Positions 8,796-15,986 of a DNA stretch of 26,214 bases are shown one piece after another (the stretch's first letter is position 1; each line of letters opens with the position of its first letter). The notes below the pieces were generated by a model that was not told where the DNA came from, made no database searches, and worked only from the letters and a program-made list of their open reading frames with translations. The translations under genes and the position numbers were made by a program. The stretch covers positions 1 through 26,214 of the forward strand of contig QFQM01000052.1 of NCBI GenBank assembly GCA_003243255.1. The letters run 5' to 3'. The DNA comes from Flavobacterium psychrophilum (GTDB lineage: Bacteria; Bacteroidota; Bacteroidia; Flavobacteriales; Flavobacteriaceae).

Positions 8796-9001
8796 ATTTA
8801 TAAAATTTTATTTAAAGCGCATTTACAGAAGCGTGCGCAATATTAAAAAAAATTTAACACCTAATGCTATGCCTTTTCGTTAAAAACAGAAAACAACAAC
8901 ATAAAACATTAAAAAAGTTGCATTTTTAGCGGTTAAAAGTCTATCGAATTAGTAGAATTATCAACTTTTTTACTATTTAATCGCTTTTTTTCGCATGATT
9001 T

Positions 9002-9042
9002 GTCAAAAAAATTTTGACGTGTCGTTTTTTTCTATAATTTCG
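9002..9042 (+). promoter_or_regulatory. Promoter with overlapping inverted repeat in the 346-bp divergent gap
   Basis: The 8796-9141 gap separates the TlpA gene from the T9SS thioredoxin gene. It holds GTCAAAA (9002-9008), AAA, TTTTGAC (9012-9018), a perfect 7-bp inverted repeat. The TTTTG at 9012-9016 can act as the -33 element; TATAATTTCG (9033-9042) resembles the Bacteroidota -7 box TAnnTTTG with one mismatch. A third half-site-like CGTCAAAA follows at 9041. The rest of the gap is very AT-rich with no gene visible. Regulator binding here is inferred. Confidence 0.45.
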
Positions 9043-9141
9043 TCAAAATAATTTACATTAGGTTTATATATGCTTAACCCATAAGAACTTAATTTGGATT
9101 ATGGATATTTAAGATAAAATAACAACTATACTTATTTAACT

Positions 9142-10710
9142 ATGAAAAAAAGACTACTATTAGGCATGATGCTGATGGGTGCCTTTGCTGCAAATGCACA
9201 GATAACAGATGGTTCTGCCGCTCCTGAAATTTCTGGTAACCGTATACTTTCGGTTGACAACACTACTAATGAGGTAACTTACGGAGAATTAATCTCTATC
9301 CAGGCTTACCTTGATGCAGGTAAAACAGTTGTTATGGACGGTTCAGCTACATGGTGCGGACCATGCTGGTCGCTACACAACTCACACACTCTTGAAGATC
9401 TTTACAAAGCTTACGGGCCGGAAGGAAGTGATGAGCTAAGAGTAATCTTTGTTGAGGCTGACCCAAGTACAGCAGTAAGCGAGCTTGGCGGTGTTAACCA
9501 ACCACCTGTAGCTCCATATACGCAGGAACGTGGTAACCCACAAGGAAACTGGCTTGAAGGCGTGCCTTACCCTGTAATCAACAGTGATGACCTGGTTAAA
9601 ACTGTTGCTAACGGTGGATACGGTCTTAACGCTTTCCCAACAATATATGCTATTGTACCAAGCGGTACTGTAGGACAGCCTGGTATCCTAACAAACCTTG
9701 CATGGGATGAACTAGGAAACATGGTTACTGTAATAAACAGCGCCAGAGAAGATGCAGGTTTACCTGCAATGGTTGGTGTTGACAACTATGGTAAGATTCA
9801 GGCTCAGGACCTAAGATACTGTGAAGCAGAAGGAACTATTACAGGTTATGTAACAAGTACTTTCGGACACACTATCACAAGTGCTCAGGTTCAGCTTAAA
9901 AAAGATGGTGAAGTTCTTGCTACAACTGATTTCACTACTAACATTGGCGGTTATGCTACAGGTACTGTTGATTTCACAGGATATGAGCTTGATGCTGATG
10001 CTGACTACCAAATGGTACTATTAAAAGTTAACGGACAAGATCCATTAACTCAGGATACTGCAGCTGACTTTACGTCTGAAGAATTTAATGTATTCCCTCT
10101 TGCTTCTATAGAATCAGGAATCAACATTACTGCAACTGTACATACTGACAACTATCCGGCAGAAATGAGATGGGGTATCTACAACAGTGCTGGTCAATTT
10201 GTATACATTTCTCCTCAGTACCAAAACACCGCAGCTAACAAAAACAAAACTTTCACATACAACGTAAACCCAACAGGACTTCTTGATCCTATCGACTGTT
10301 ACGGTATTACACTTGTAGACAGCTACGGTGACGGATGGGTAGATGGTACTACCGGTACATATGGTATGACATTAAGATGTGCAGGTACAGTATTATTCAC
10401 TACTAACGGTGATATAGGTTCAGGTCTTAGCCAGGATGCTACCTTTAAAACTAACGGTCTTCTTGCTAATGATACCTTTGAAACTTCATCTTTTGCAGTA
10501 TACCCTAACCCATCTAACGGTATTTTCAGCTTCAGCACTGAAGAAACTATCGATGTAACAGTTACTGATCTTACAGGCAAAACAGTTCACACTGCTAAAG
10601 GTATTGAGAACGGTGGTTCTATCAACCTAAGCGGACTTTCTACAGGTATGTACATTGCTAAGATCAATGGTGCATCAGGAGAAAGAGTTGAAAAACTGAT
10701 CATCAAATAG
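9142..10710 (+). CDS. T9SS-exported thioredoxin-fold protein (CGPC)
   Basis: A 522-residue protein. Signal peptide MKKRLLLGMMLMGAFAANAQ is followed by a thioredoxin-like domain: VVMDGSATWCGPCWSLHN with C72 and C75, and the cis-proline at AFPTIYAI (P166). It has a long insert before the cis-proline strand. The middle holds a beta domain (TGYVTSTFGHTITSAQVQLKKDGEVL...) and a segment with DSYGDGWVDG flanked by two cysteines (DCYGITL and LRCAG). The C-terminus is a type A T9SS sorting domain (FAVYPNPSNGIFSF...LSTGMYIAKINGASGERVEKLIIK). It is therefore likely outside the cell, which is unusual for a CGPC thioredoxin fold. It is the first of three plus-strand exported proteins; a terminator follows it. 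Confidence 0.9.
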   Translation: MKKRLLLGMMLMGAFAANAQITDGSAAPEISGNRILSVDNTTNEVTYGELISIQAYLDAGKTVVMDGSATWCGPCWSLHNSHTLEDLYKAYGPEGSDELRVIFVEADPSTAVSELGGVNQPPVAPYTQERGNPQGNWLEGVPYPVINSDDLVKTVANGGYGLNAFPTIYAIVPSGTVGQPGILTNLAWDELGNMVTVINSAREDAGLPAMVGVDNYGKIQAQDLRYCEAEGTITGYVTSTFGHTITSAQVQLKKDGEVLATTDFTTNIGGYATGTVDFTGYELDADADYQMVLLKVNGQDPLTQDTAADFTSEEFNVFPLASIESGINITATVHTDNYPAEMRWGIYNSAGQFVYISPQYQNTAANKNKTFTYNVNPTGLLDPIDCYGITLVDSYGDGWVDGTTGTYGMTLRCAGTVLFTTNGDIGSGLSQDATFKTNGLLANDTFETSSFAVYPNPSNGIFSFSTEETIDVTVTDLTGKTVHTAKGIENGGSINLSGLSTGMYIAKINGASGERVEKLIIK

Positions 10711-10744
10711 TTTTAAACACTATTTAACAGTTATATAATATAAC

Positions 10745-10784
10745 GCTATCGGAAACGGCTTTTCTGTTTCCGATAGCTTTTTTA
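10745..10784 (+). terminator. Strong intrinsic terminator
   Basis: GCTATCGGAAAC (10745-10756), a 9-nt loop and GTTTCCGATAGC (10766-10777) form a perfect 12-bp stem, followed by TTTTTTT. It is 34 bp after the stop of the T9SS thioredoxin gene and partly or fully separates it from the next gene. Confidence 0.95.
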
Positions 10785-10817
10785 ATAAAAACACATACTT
10801 AAATAAAATTCGGAAAA

Positions 10818-11561
10818 ATGAAAAAGATTATTTTAGCAGCAGTACTTTTTGTTTCTGCTTTTGTACAGGCTCAGGATGTTGTAGTAATGGATGGTGATGT
10901 ACAGCTTGAAAACAATGCAACATATACATATACAGTTACAGGTGAAGCTGCAAAAATGCACCTTCAGGTATTTAACAATACACTTAGCCCTATTTATGTT
11001 AAGCTTAAAATGCTTGAAATAACAAATAATACTGCCGGTACAGGAGTACAATTCTGCTATGGACAGTTATGTTATAACGATGCTCCTCAAGGTACAATGG
11101 CTCCAACTGGTGGCCATACTTCAGCAACAAAAATAGATGCAGGAGGTAACAACGGAGATACAGGTTATTTCTATAATAATTTTGCTGGTGATACTGCCGG
11201 ACAGCCTGTAGTTTACAAAATGGCGCTTGTGTATATCGATGAGGCAGGTGCTCAGGTAGGTGATCCTATCCTTACTTTTACTTACAAGTATGACGCTACA
11301 GCTTCTACAACCGATTTCGCTTCACTTGAGAAAATGGGTATCGTAGTTAACAATACTATCGTAAAAAACACGCTTGACATTACAGCTAACCAAAATGCAA
11401 AACTACAGATCGTAAACATCAACGGACAAATCGTTAGATCTGCATCAATCGCTAATGGTTCTCAGTCAATAGACCTTTCATCTGCCGCTACTGGTGTTTA
11501 CTTTGCTAAATTCACTACAGAGGAAAACAAAACAGCTCAGATCAGGTTCGTTAAAAACTAA
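10818..11561 (+). CDS. Small T9SS-exported protein with a Cx4C pair, unknown function
   Basis: A 247-residue protein with signal peptide MKKIILAAVLFVSAFVQAQ. The mature beta-rich domain (residues ~20-165) has a single pair of cysteines, C80 and C85, in VQFCYGQLCYND. The last ~75 residues are a T9SS sorting domain (GIVVNNTIVKNTLDITANQNAKLQIVNINGQIVR...ATGVYFAKFTTEENKTAQIRFVKN). The function is unknown. The Cx4C pair in a protein encoded between two exported thioredoxin-fold proteins makes it a possible redox client or partner; this is inference. The next gene starts 43 bp later without a visible terminator, so the two are probably co-transcribed. Confidence 0.85.
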   Translation: MKKIILAAVLFVSAFVQAQDVVVMDGDVQLENNATYTYTVTGEAAKMHLQVFNNTLSPIYVKLKMLEITNNTAGTGVQFCYGQLCYNDAPQGTMAPTGGHTSATKIDAGGNNGDTGYFYNNFAGDTAGQPVVYKMALVYIDEAGAQVGDPILTFTYKYDATASTTDFASLEKMGIVVNNTIVKNTLDITANQNAKLQIVNINGQIVRSASIANGSQSIDLSSAATGVYFAKFTTEENKTAQIRFVKN

Positions 11562-11604
11562 TTCGCATTTGCTTTTAAAGCTGTAATGCACGCTTACTAA
11601 TACA

Positions 11605-12660
11605 ATGAAAAAGAATTTTATCCTGATAGTTACAGCCCTGCTTATCGTTATAGGCTGTTCTACCGACTATGAAATACTGGAATCGCAGTCAAACCTTAGC
11701 CTTACTGCCGATAAATCTGTTCAGGTAATAGGTAACCCCGTTACTTTTACAGTAAAAGACACTAAAGGAAATGACCTGACCGAAAATGCTGAATTTTATG
11801 TAGATGGAACCAAAATAGAAGGGAACACATTTACATCTGATGTTGTTGGAAACTTTGAAGTAACAGCCGTTTACAACTCGGTAACTTCATCAGCCCTGCT
11901 GATTAACTATCACGACGGCACAGGTATCAACTTCAGGAAAAGAATGCTTATTGAAGACTATACCGGCACATGGTGCGGATGGTGTCCCAGGGTAGCCTAT
12001 GCGATAGAACAGGTACATCACCAAACAGAAGATGCCGTTGCCATAGCAATTCATGGCCCGGGCAGTAACCCTAATGATACAGGTTATGACCCTTACACGT
12101 TCAACACTACAGCATTTGAAAAAGAAGCCGGGCTTGCTCCGGGTTATCCTAAAGGCTACCTTAACAGAAATATCCAGTGGGCTTTCCCTGAACCGGACAA
12201 CATCAGTCAGGCAATCGCACTAACTCAGGGTGAAAACCCTAAACTTGGTGTTGCCATGACTTCAACTGTTGCTGATGGTACAATTTCAATGGATGTTAAT
12301 GTAATGTTTGGTAAAGACTTTAACAACAACCTTAAACTCGTTGTTTATGTTCTTGAAAACGGCCTGATCTACGAACAGCATAACTATACATCGTATTATG
12401 ACGGAGTAGATGTGCTGGAAGATTATGAGCATAACCATGTACTAAGAGACTGCCTTACCGGTATGACAGGTGAAGCCATTAGTGTTGACCAGACAAAAAT
12501 CGGGCAAACCTACACCAGAACATTCAATGTAGCAGTTCCTGCAAATGTTGCTAATGCAGCTAATATTGAATTCGTTGCTTTTATACTTGATGAAACCGGA
12601 AGGGTAATCAATGTAAGGAAAACGGCTCCGGGTGAAACTCAGGAAATCGAGCTTCTGTAA
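11605..12660 (+). CDS. Omp28-related lipoprotein with thioredoxin-like CGWC motif
   Basis: A 351-residue protein with a lipoprotein signal peptide (MKKNFILIVTALLIVIGC; lipobox cysteine C18). Residues ~30-100 form an Ig-like segment (LTADKSVQVIGNPVTFTVKDTKG). The Omp28 domain follows: RKRMLIEDYTGTWCGWCPRVAYAIEQV with C124 and C127, then the AIHGPGSNPND and GYPKGYLNR region with the conserved proline, and a beta-rich C-terminal part (LKLVVYVLENGLIYEQHNY). Omp28 proteins of Bacteroidota are outer-membrane or surface lipoproteins of unclear function; the CxxC suggests thiol-disulfide activity. It lacks a T9SS tail, so it is anchored by lipid. Confidence 0.92.
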   Translation: MKKNFILIVTALLIVIGCSTDYEILESQSNLSLTADKSVQVIGNPVTFTVKDTKGNDLTENAEFYVDGTKIEGNTFTSDVVGNFEVTAVYNSVTSSALLINYHDGTGINFRKRMLIEDYTGTWCGWCPRVAYAIEQVHHQTEDAVAIAIHGPGSNPNDTGYDPYTFNTTAFEKEAGLAPGYPKGYLNRNIQWAFPEPDNISQAIALTQGENPKLGVAMTSTVADGTISMDVNVMFGKDFNNNLKLVVYVLENGLIYEQHNYTSYYDGVDVLEDYEHNHVLRDCLTGMTGEAISVDQTKIGQTYTRTFNVAVPANVANAANIEFVAFILDETGRVINVRKTAPGETQEIELL

Positions 12661-12684
12661 AAATTCTTATCTAAGATATTCTAA

Positions 12685-12716
12685 AAACCATCAGCGAAAG
12701 CTGGTGGTTTTTTTAT
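12685..12716. terminator. Intrinsic terminator between convergent genes
   Basis: ACCATCAGC, GAAA loop, GCTGGTGGT makes a 9-bp stem with one wobble pair, then TTTTTTT on the plus strand. The minus strand also has a T-run after it. It ends the Omp28 gene (stop 12660) and may serve the convergent cupin gene (stop 12720). Confidence 0.88.
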
Positions 12717-12719
12717 TTA

Positions 12720-13217
12720 TTATTCTTTATCAAAATAATCGGGCGGATAGAGCTTTTGTCCATATCTCTCAGCCGTTTCCATTAATTTAGTCCTCTGCTC
12801 TGCTGTTGGCGGCTGTGGTTTTTCCCCTTCCACGTAAGGGCTGGCTACTTCTTTAAAAAAAGCATCCAGGCCGGCTGGAGCTACGATGCACAACAGCTTT
12901 GCCTTTTCACCTGACAGATTCTTAAAATGATGGATTGGCCCGTCTTTTGGGATAGTTACCATAGCCCCTTTTTTAGCCGTATATGTACCTTCCTGTGTTC
13001 TGAATTGCACCTCTCCTTCCAGCACATAAAAGCTTTCCATAAATGACGGATGCTCGTGCGGCACAGGTCCGCTGCCCGGTGGTACATTCATTTCTATTAC
13101 CGCGAGAGCATCAGCTGCCTGTTCACCGGCAAGAACAATACGGTATTCAGATCCGGCAACCGAACGCTTGTCGCCCTCGTCAGGCCCGGTTATGATAAGT
13201 GGTTTTGATTCCGTCAT
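12720..13217 (-). CDS. Cupin-domain protein
   Basis: A 165-residue cytosolic protein from ATG 13217. The single cupin barrel shows the metal-binding first motif PPGSGPVPHEHPSFMESFYVLEGEVQF (the HEH, a glutamate and G spacing) and the second motif PKDGPIHHFKN with its histidine. Such one-domain cupins bind a metal and act as dioxygenases, isomerases or quercetinase-like enzymes; the substrate cannot be predicted. The C-terminal ~35 residues (PPTAEQRTKLMETAERYGQKLYPPDYF) match a tail seen in many cupins annotated only as cupin domain-containing proteins. It appears to be monocistronic, with a terminator at each side. Confidence 0.9.
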   Translation of the reverse strand: MTESKPLIITGPDEGDKRSVAGSEYRIVLAGEQAADALAVIEMNVPPGSGPVPHEHPSFMESFYVLEGEVQFRTQEGTYTAKKGAMVTIPKDGPIHHFKNLSGEKAKLLCIVAPAGLDAFFKEVASPYVEGEKPQPPTAEQRTKLMETAERYGQKLYPPDYFDKE

Positions 13218-13248
13218 GATTTATATAGTTTACTTAAAAGTAATAAAA

Positions 13249-13270
13249 AATGCCCCTTCCGGAGCATTTC
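13249..13270 (-). terminator. Intrinsic terminator of the DUF808 gene
   Basis: On the minus strand AAATGCTCC, GGAA, GGGGCATTT forms a hairpin with one wobble pair followed by TTTATTAC. It lies 20 bp after the stop of the DUF808 gene, upstream of the cupin start. Confidence 0.8.
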
Positions 13271-13289
13271 ATATTCTGTATTTATAAGT

Positions 13290-14162
13290 TTAGTTCGGTG
13301 TTACGAGCGACACCAGTTTTTTACCTATTGTCATGAGTATAACTGCTGCTATACCACCAATAAGACCAATAGCCACTTCTTTAACTATCGAAGGAGCTTC
13401 AGGATATAAATGATGCAGGTATTCGATGTTATGCACAAAAATTCCTCCCGAAACCATAATAAGAGCCAGCGTACCAATTACTGCAAGCGCCTTAATAACA
13501 ACAGGCAATGCCTTAACAAGCAGATTACCCAAGGCTCCTAAAAAGCCTTTATCATTAGAGCGCCTAATAAGGCTGAAACCTGCATCATCCATACGAACGA
13601 TAAGCGCAACGATTCCGTATACCCCTACTGTTGCTAAAAAGCCTACTGCAACTACTGTTAATATCTGTGTAAGAAGAGGTTTGCCTAATGTAGTGCCCAA
13701 TGCAATGATAACAATCTCGATAGACAATATAAAGTCGGTAGTAATTGCTGATTTTACTTTAGCTTTTTCCTCTTCCGGGCCCTCTTCACCCTGCGCCTCC
13801 TCAATCACTTCATGGCCTTTTTTGGCACGATGAAAAAGAAATTCGATAATCTTCTCCACGCCCTCATAGGCAAGATAGATTCCACCAAGCACCAAAGCCC
13901 ATTTAATAGCTATTGGGAAAAAGTAATTCAGTAATAGGGCAATCGGGATAATAATAATCTTATTTAGAAATGAGCCCTTTGTAATCTCCCAAAGTACGGG
14001 CAGCTCACGCGACGACAAAAATCCTGTAGCCTTTTCGGCATTTACTGCCAGGTCATCTCCTAAAATAGCGGCTGTTTTCTGAGTAGCCACTTTACTCGTT
14101 ACTGCAATGTCATCCATCAATGCTGCGATATCATCAAGAACCGCAAAAATTCCTCCTGCCAT
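13290..14162 (-). CDS. DUF808-family (YedI-like) inner-membrane protein
   Basis: A 290-residue protein starting MAGGIFAVLDDIAALMDDIAVTSKVATQKTAAILGDDLAVNAEKATGF, the signature N-terminus of the DUF808/YedI family. Several membrane segments follow: about residues 65-85 (KIIIIPIALLLNYFFPIAI), 88-105, 150-190 (LSIEIVIIALGTTLGKPLLTQILTVVAVGFLATVGVYGIVALIV), 215-240 and 265-285. Between them lies a charged loop (HRAKKGHEVIEEAQGEEGPEEEKAKVKSAI). The family is widespread and its function is unknown. Its length is close to the usual ~300. A promoter matching the Bacteroidota consensus lies just upstream, so it is probably monocistronic. Confidence 0.93.
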   Translation of the reverse strand: MAGGIFAVLDDIAALMDDIAVTSKVATQKTAAILGDDLAVNAEKATGFLSSRELPVLWEITKGSFLNKIIIIPIALLLNYFFPIAIKWALVLGGIYLAYEGVEKIIEFLFHRAKKGHEVIEEAQGEEGPEEEKAKVKSAITTDFILSIEIVIIALGTTLGKPLLTQILTVVAVGFLATVGVYGIVALIVRMDDAGFSLIRRSNDKGFLGALGNLLVKALPVVIKALAVIGTLALIMVSGGIFVHNIEYLHHLYPEAPSIVKEVAIGLIGGIAAVILMTIGKKLVSLVTPN

Positions 14163-14185
14163 AGTTGTTTTTGGTTGTTAAGTCG

Positions 14186-14216
14186 TAAAAGTAGCATCTT
14201 TTCGAGGCTTATGCAA
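14186..14216 (-). promoter_or_regulatory. Bacteroidota-type promoter of the DUF808 gene
   Basis: On the minus strand TTG (14216-14214), a 20-nt spacer, then TACTTTTA (14193-14186), one mismatch from TAnnTTTG. The predicted transcription start is about 18 nt before the ATG at 14162. Confidence 0.5.
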
Positions 14217-14347
14217 GTTTAGTTTTTAACGTTAAATAAATATTGAAACAAGGGATTTATTCAGCTTTAAATACAGGGAGCATATCAGAATTTAAACATC
14301 TTCTTGCCTGGGATGTTTATGTCAACTCAAAAAAAACACGACAATAC

Positions 14348-14378
14348 TTGTAGGTATTTAGGAAATTACCTAAATTTG
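14348..14378 (+). promoter_or_regulatory. Promoter and overlapping operator of the ArsR gene
   Basis: TTG (14348-14350), a 20-nt spacer and TAAATTTG (14371-14378) match the Bacteroidota promoter exactly (TAnnTTTG). The inverted repeat TTAGG-AAATTA-CCTAA (14358-14373) overlaps the -7 box. A dimeric ArsR protein binding there would block RNA polymerase. The -7 box ends only 4 nt before the start codon, so the transcript would be leaderless or nearly so. Confidence 0.65.
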
Positions 14379-14382
14379 CAAC

Positions 14383-14688
14383 ATGGAATTATTAGAAGTT
14401 ATTAAATCATTATCGAACGAGACCCGTTTAAATATACTTAAATGGTTAAAAGATCCTTATGCACATTTTCCTGAAGAGGAACTGAGCGAGGAAACGCCAG
14501 AGTTGGGTGTATGCGTATCAGATATTGCCAAAAAAGCCGGAATGTCTGTACCTACAGTTTCTGATTATTTAAAAACAATGTCCGCAGCTAATGTTTTAAT
14601 AGCCACCAGAAGAGGTCAGTGGACCTATTATAAAAGAAATGAGCAGTTGCTTCAGGATCTGGCAGCGCATATAAAAAATACACTTTAA
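14383..14688 (+). CDS. ArsR-family winged-helix repressor
   Basis: A 101-residue protein with the ArsR/HTH_20 fold: MELLEVIKSLSNETRLNILKWLKDP at the N-terminus, recognition helix region VSDIAKKAGMSVPTVSDYLKTMSAANVL, and wing TRRGQWTYYKRNE. There is no CxC metal site of the ArsR/SmtB type, so it probably senses something other than arsenite or zinc. The insert AHFPEEELSEETPELGVCVSD is seen in a subgroup next to oxidoreductases. The gene 49 bp downstream encodes an MDR-family oxidoreductase, its likely target. The start codon is secure because the family begins here, although the promoter -7 box is immediately upstream. Confidence 0.93.
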   Translation: MELLEVIKSLSNETRLNILKWLKDPYAHFPEEELSEETPELGVCVSDIAKKAGMSVPTVSDYLKTMSAANVLIATRRGQWTYYKRNEQLLQDLAAHIKNTL

Positions 14689-14737
14689 TTTTTTTTAATT
14701 TAATATTTAGGCATTTAACTAATTAACTAATTGTAAT

Positions 14738-15703
14738 ATGAAAGCAGCAGTAATAAAAGAATTCGGACCGGTAGAAAATTTCGAGATTACAGAGGTCCCA
14801 ACCCCTAAACCAGGATTCAGGGAGGTCCTGGTTCGTGTTTACGCAACCTCTATAAATCCTTTGGATTATCAGGTGCGCAGAGGAGATTATAAAAATGAAC
14901 TTGAATTGCCGGTAATCACCGGACATGATGTTTCCGGTGAAATAGTAGAAATCGGACCGGGCGTGGAGAACTTTAAAGTGGGTGACGAAGTTTATTATAG
15001 TCCTGAGATTTTTAAAGGAGCCGGAAGCTACGCACAATACCATTGTGCGCACGAGTCCATCATTGGGCTTAAACCGAAAAACATTAGCCATTTGGAGGCT
15101 GCAACACTTCCTTTAGCAGCAGGTACGGCCTGGGAGATGTTGGTTACAAGAGCACAACTAAAAATCAACCAGACAATACTGATTCATGGTGGTGCAGGCG
15201 GTGTAGGGATACCAACAATTCAAATTGCAAAAGCAATGGGAGCGATTGTATTTACTACAGCACGAAAGGTTCATCATCAATTTCTTCTTGAATTGGGTGC
15301 GGATTATGTAATTGATTACGAAAATGAAAACTACATCAGTGCCATCCAACAATTAACAAACAATAAAGGAGTAGATGTTATAATTGATACCATTGGAGGG
15401 AACACACTATCTGACAGCGGAAAAATTCTCAGCCAAATGGGACAGGTAGTTACATTGGTTGATATTGAAAAACCTCAAAACCTTATTGATGCATGGGGAA
15501 AAAATGCGACCTACCATTTTGTCTTTACACGCCAGAGCAGAAACAAAATGGATGAACTGACAAAATTGGTAGAAAATAAAAAGCTTAAACCCATCCTCAA
15601 CAAAGTATTTCCATTATCTGATATAGGTAAGGCCCATAGTTTATTGGAAACCAAGACCGGTAATGAAAATTTTTATGGAAAGATCGGAATCAGTATAGAG
15701 TAA
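14738..15703 (+). CDS. NADP-dependent MDR-family oxidoreductase (quinone reductase-like)
   Basis: A 321-residue cytosolic enzyme. The N-terminal GroES-like domain (MKAAVIKEFGPVENFEITEVPTPKPGFREVLVRVYATSINPLDYQVRRGDY) is followed by VITGHDVSGEIVEIGPGV. The Rossmann domain has the cofactor motif ILIHGGAGGVGIPTIQIAKAMGA (residues ~147-170). There are no catalytic zinc cysteines, so this is the zinc-independent quinone-oxidoreductase/zeta-crystallin branch, which reduces quinones or alpha,beta-unsaturated carbonyls with NADPH. It lies 49 bp after the ArsR gene on the same strand. It is probably the regulated gene of that pair, in detoxification of a reactive electrophile. The substrate is not determinable here. 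Confidence 0.93.
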   Translation: MKAAVIKEFGPVENFEITEVPTPKPGFREVLVRVYATSINPLDYQVRRGDYKNELELPVITGHDVSGEIVEIGPGVENFKVGDEVYYSPEIFKGAGSYAQYHCAHESIIGLKPKNISHLEAATLPLAAGTAWEMLVTRAQLKINQTILIHGGAGGVGIPTIQIAKAMGAIVFTTARKVHHQFLLELGADYVIDYENENYISAIQQLTNNKGVDVIIDTIGGNTLSDSGKILSQMGQVVTLVDIEKPQNLIDAWGKNATYHFVFTRQSRNKMDELTKLVENKKLKPILNKVFPLSDIGKAHSLLETKTGNENFYGKIGISIE

Positions 15704-15732
15704 ATAACGCTTTGACAGCCTTAATGGTATAA

Positions 15733-15759
15733 CCTAATGTTACAAATTGCAACATTAGG
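15733..15759. promoter_or_regulatory. 27-bp near-perfect palindrome after the oxidoreductase
   Basis: CCTAATGTTACAA-A-TTGCAACATTAGG pairs over 13-bp arms with a single mismatch. It lies 30 bp past the stop of the oxidoreductase and 11 bp before the tRNA terminator. No T-run follows on either strand, so a Rho-independent terminator is unlikely. It may be an mRNA 3'-end stabilising hairpin or a protein-binding site. Confidence 0.5.
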
Positions 15760-15770
15760 CTAATAAACAA

Positions 15771-15797
15771 AAAAATGCTCCTAGTGGAGCATTTTTT
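15771..15797 (-). terminator. Terminator of the original tRNA-Ser gene
   Basis: On the minus strand AAAAAATGCTCC, loop ACTA, GGAGCATTTTTTTG forms a GC-poor but complete stem with a strong T-run. It lies directly after the tRNA-like 3' end read on the same strand (15801-15826). It is the natural downstream terminator left on the chromosome side. Confidence 0.8.
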
Positions 15798-15800
15798 GTT

Positions 15801-15826
15801 AGCAGAGAGGAAGGGATTCGAACCCT
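15801..15826 (-). other. attL: displaced 3' end of a tRNA-Ser gene
   Basis: On the minus strand this reads as a T-loop TTCGAAT with GGG/CCC stem pairs, then the acceptor 3' strand CCTCTCT, a G at the discriminator position (as in tRNA-Ser) and no encoded CCA, as is common in Bacteroidota. The T-stem breaks at 15827: the expected partner base is absent, and the upstream sequence has no D-arm or anticodon arm. So only the 3' part of the tRNA is here. Integration elements typically recombine at this position and restore the full tRNA at the other end, which lies outside the window. Serine identity is inferred from G73 and the acceptor sequence only. Confidence 0.7.
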
Positions 15827-15888
15827 ATTTTTTTGGTTTAATATGGTTCGATATGCACCTAATCCCTTTATTTTACAGCGATTGCAAA

Positions 15889-15961
15889 ACAACAAAATAC
15901 ACATAAGACCATAAAAAACCGCGTTTTGTTGTACCTATGTTGTACCAATTTCGTATCTTTA
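15889..15961 (+). promoter_or_regulatory. Repeats and possible promoter upstream of the integrase
   Basis: GTTGTACC occurs at 15928-15935 and 15939-15946, 11 bp apart, on the same face of the helix. ACAACAAAA (15889-15897) and TTTTGTTGT (15924-15932) form a perfect 9-bp inverted repeat. The sequence TATCTTTA (15954-15961) is one mismatch from the TAnnTTTG -7 box, with a TTG 22 bp before it. The repeats could be arm-type binding sites for the integrase N-terminal domain; that is inference. Confidence 0.4.
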
Positions 15962-15986
15962 TGATGTAATCCTAAACATCTTACTT

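Noticed and set aside
15801..15890. Complete tRNA-Ser gene on the minus strand
   Set aside because: Only the T-loop and acceptor 3' strand fit. Upstream bases cannot form the rest of the T-stem, anticodon arm or D-arm, so it is a fragment.
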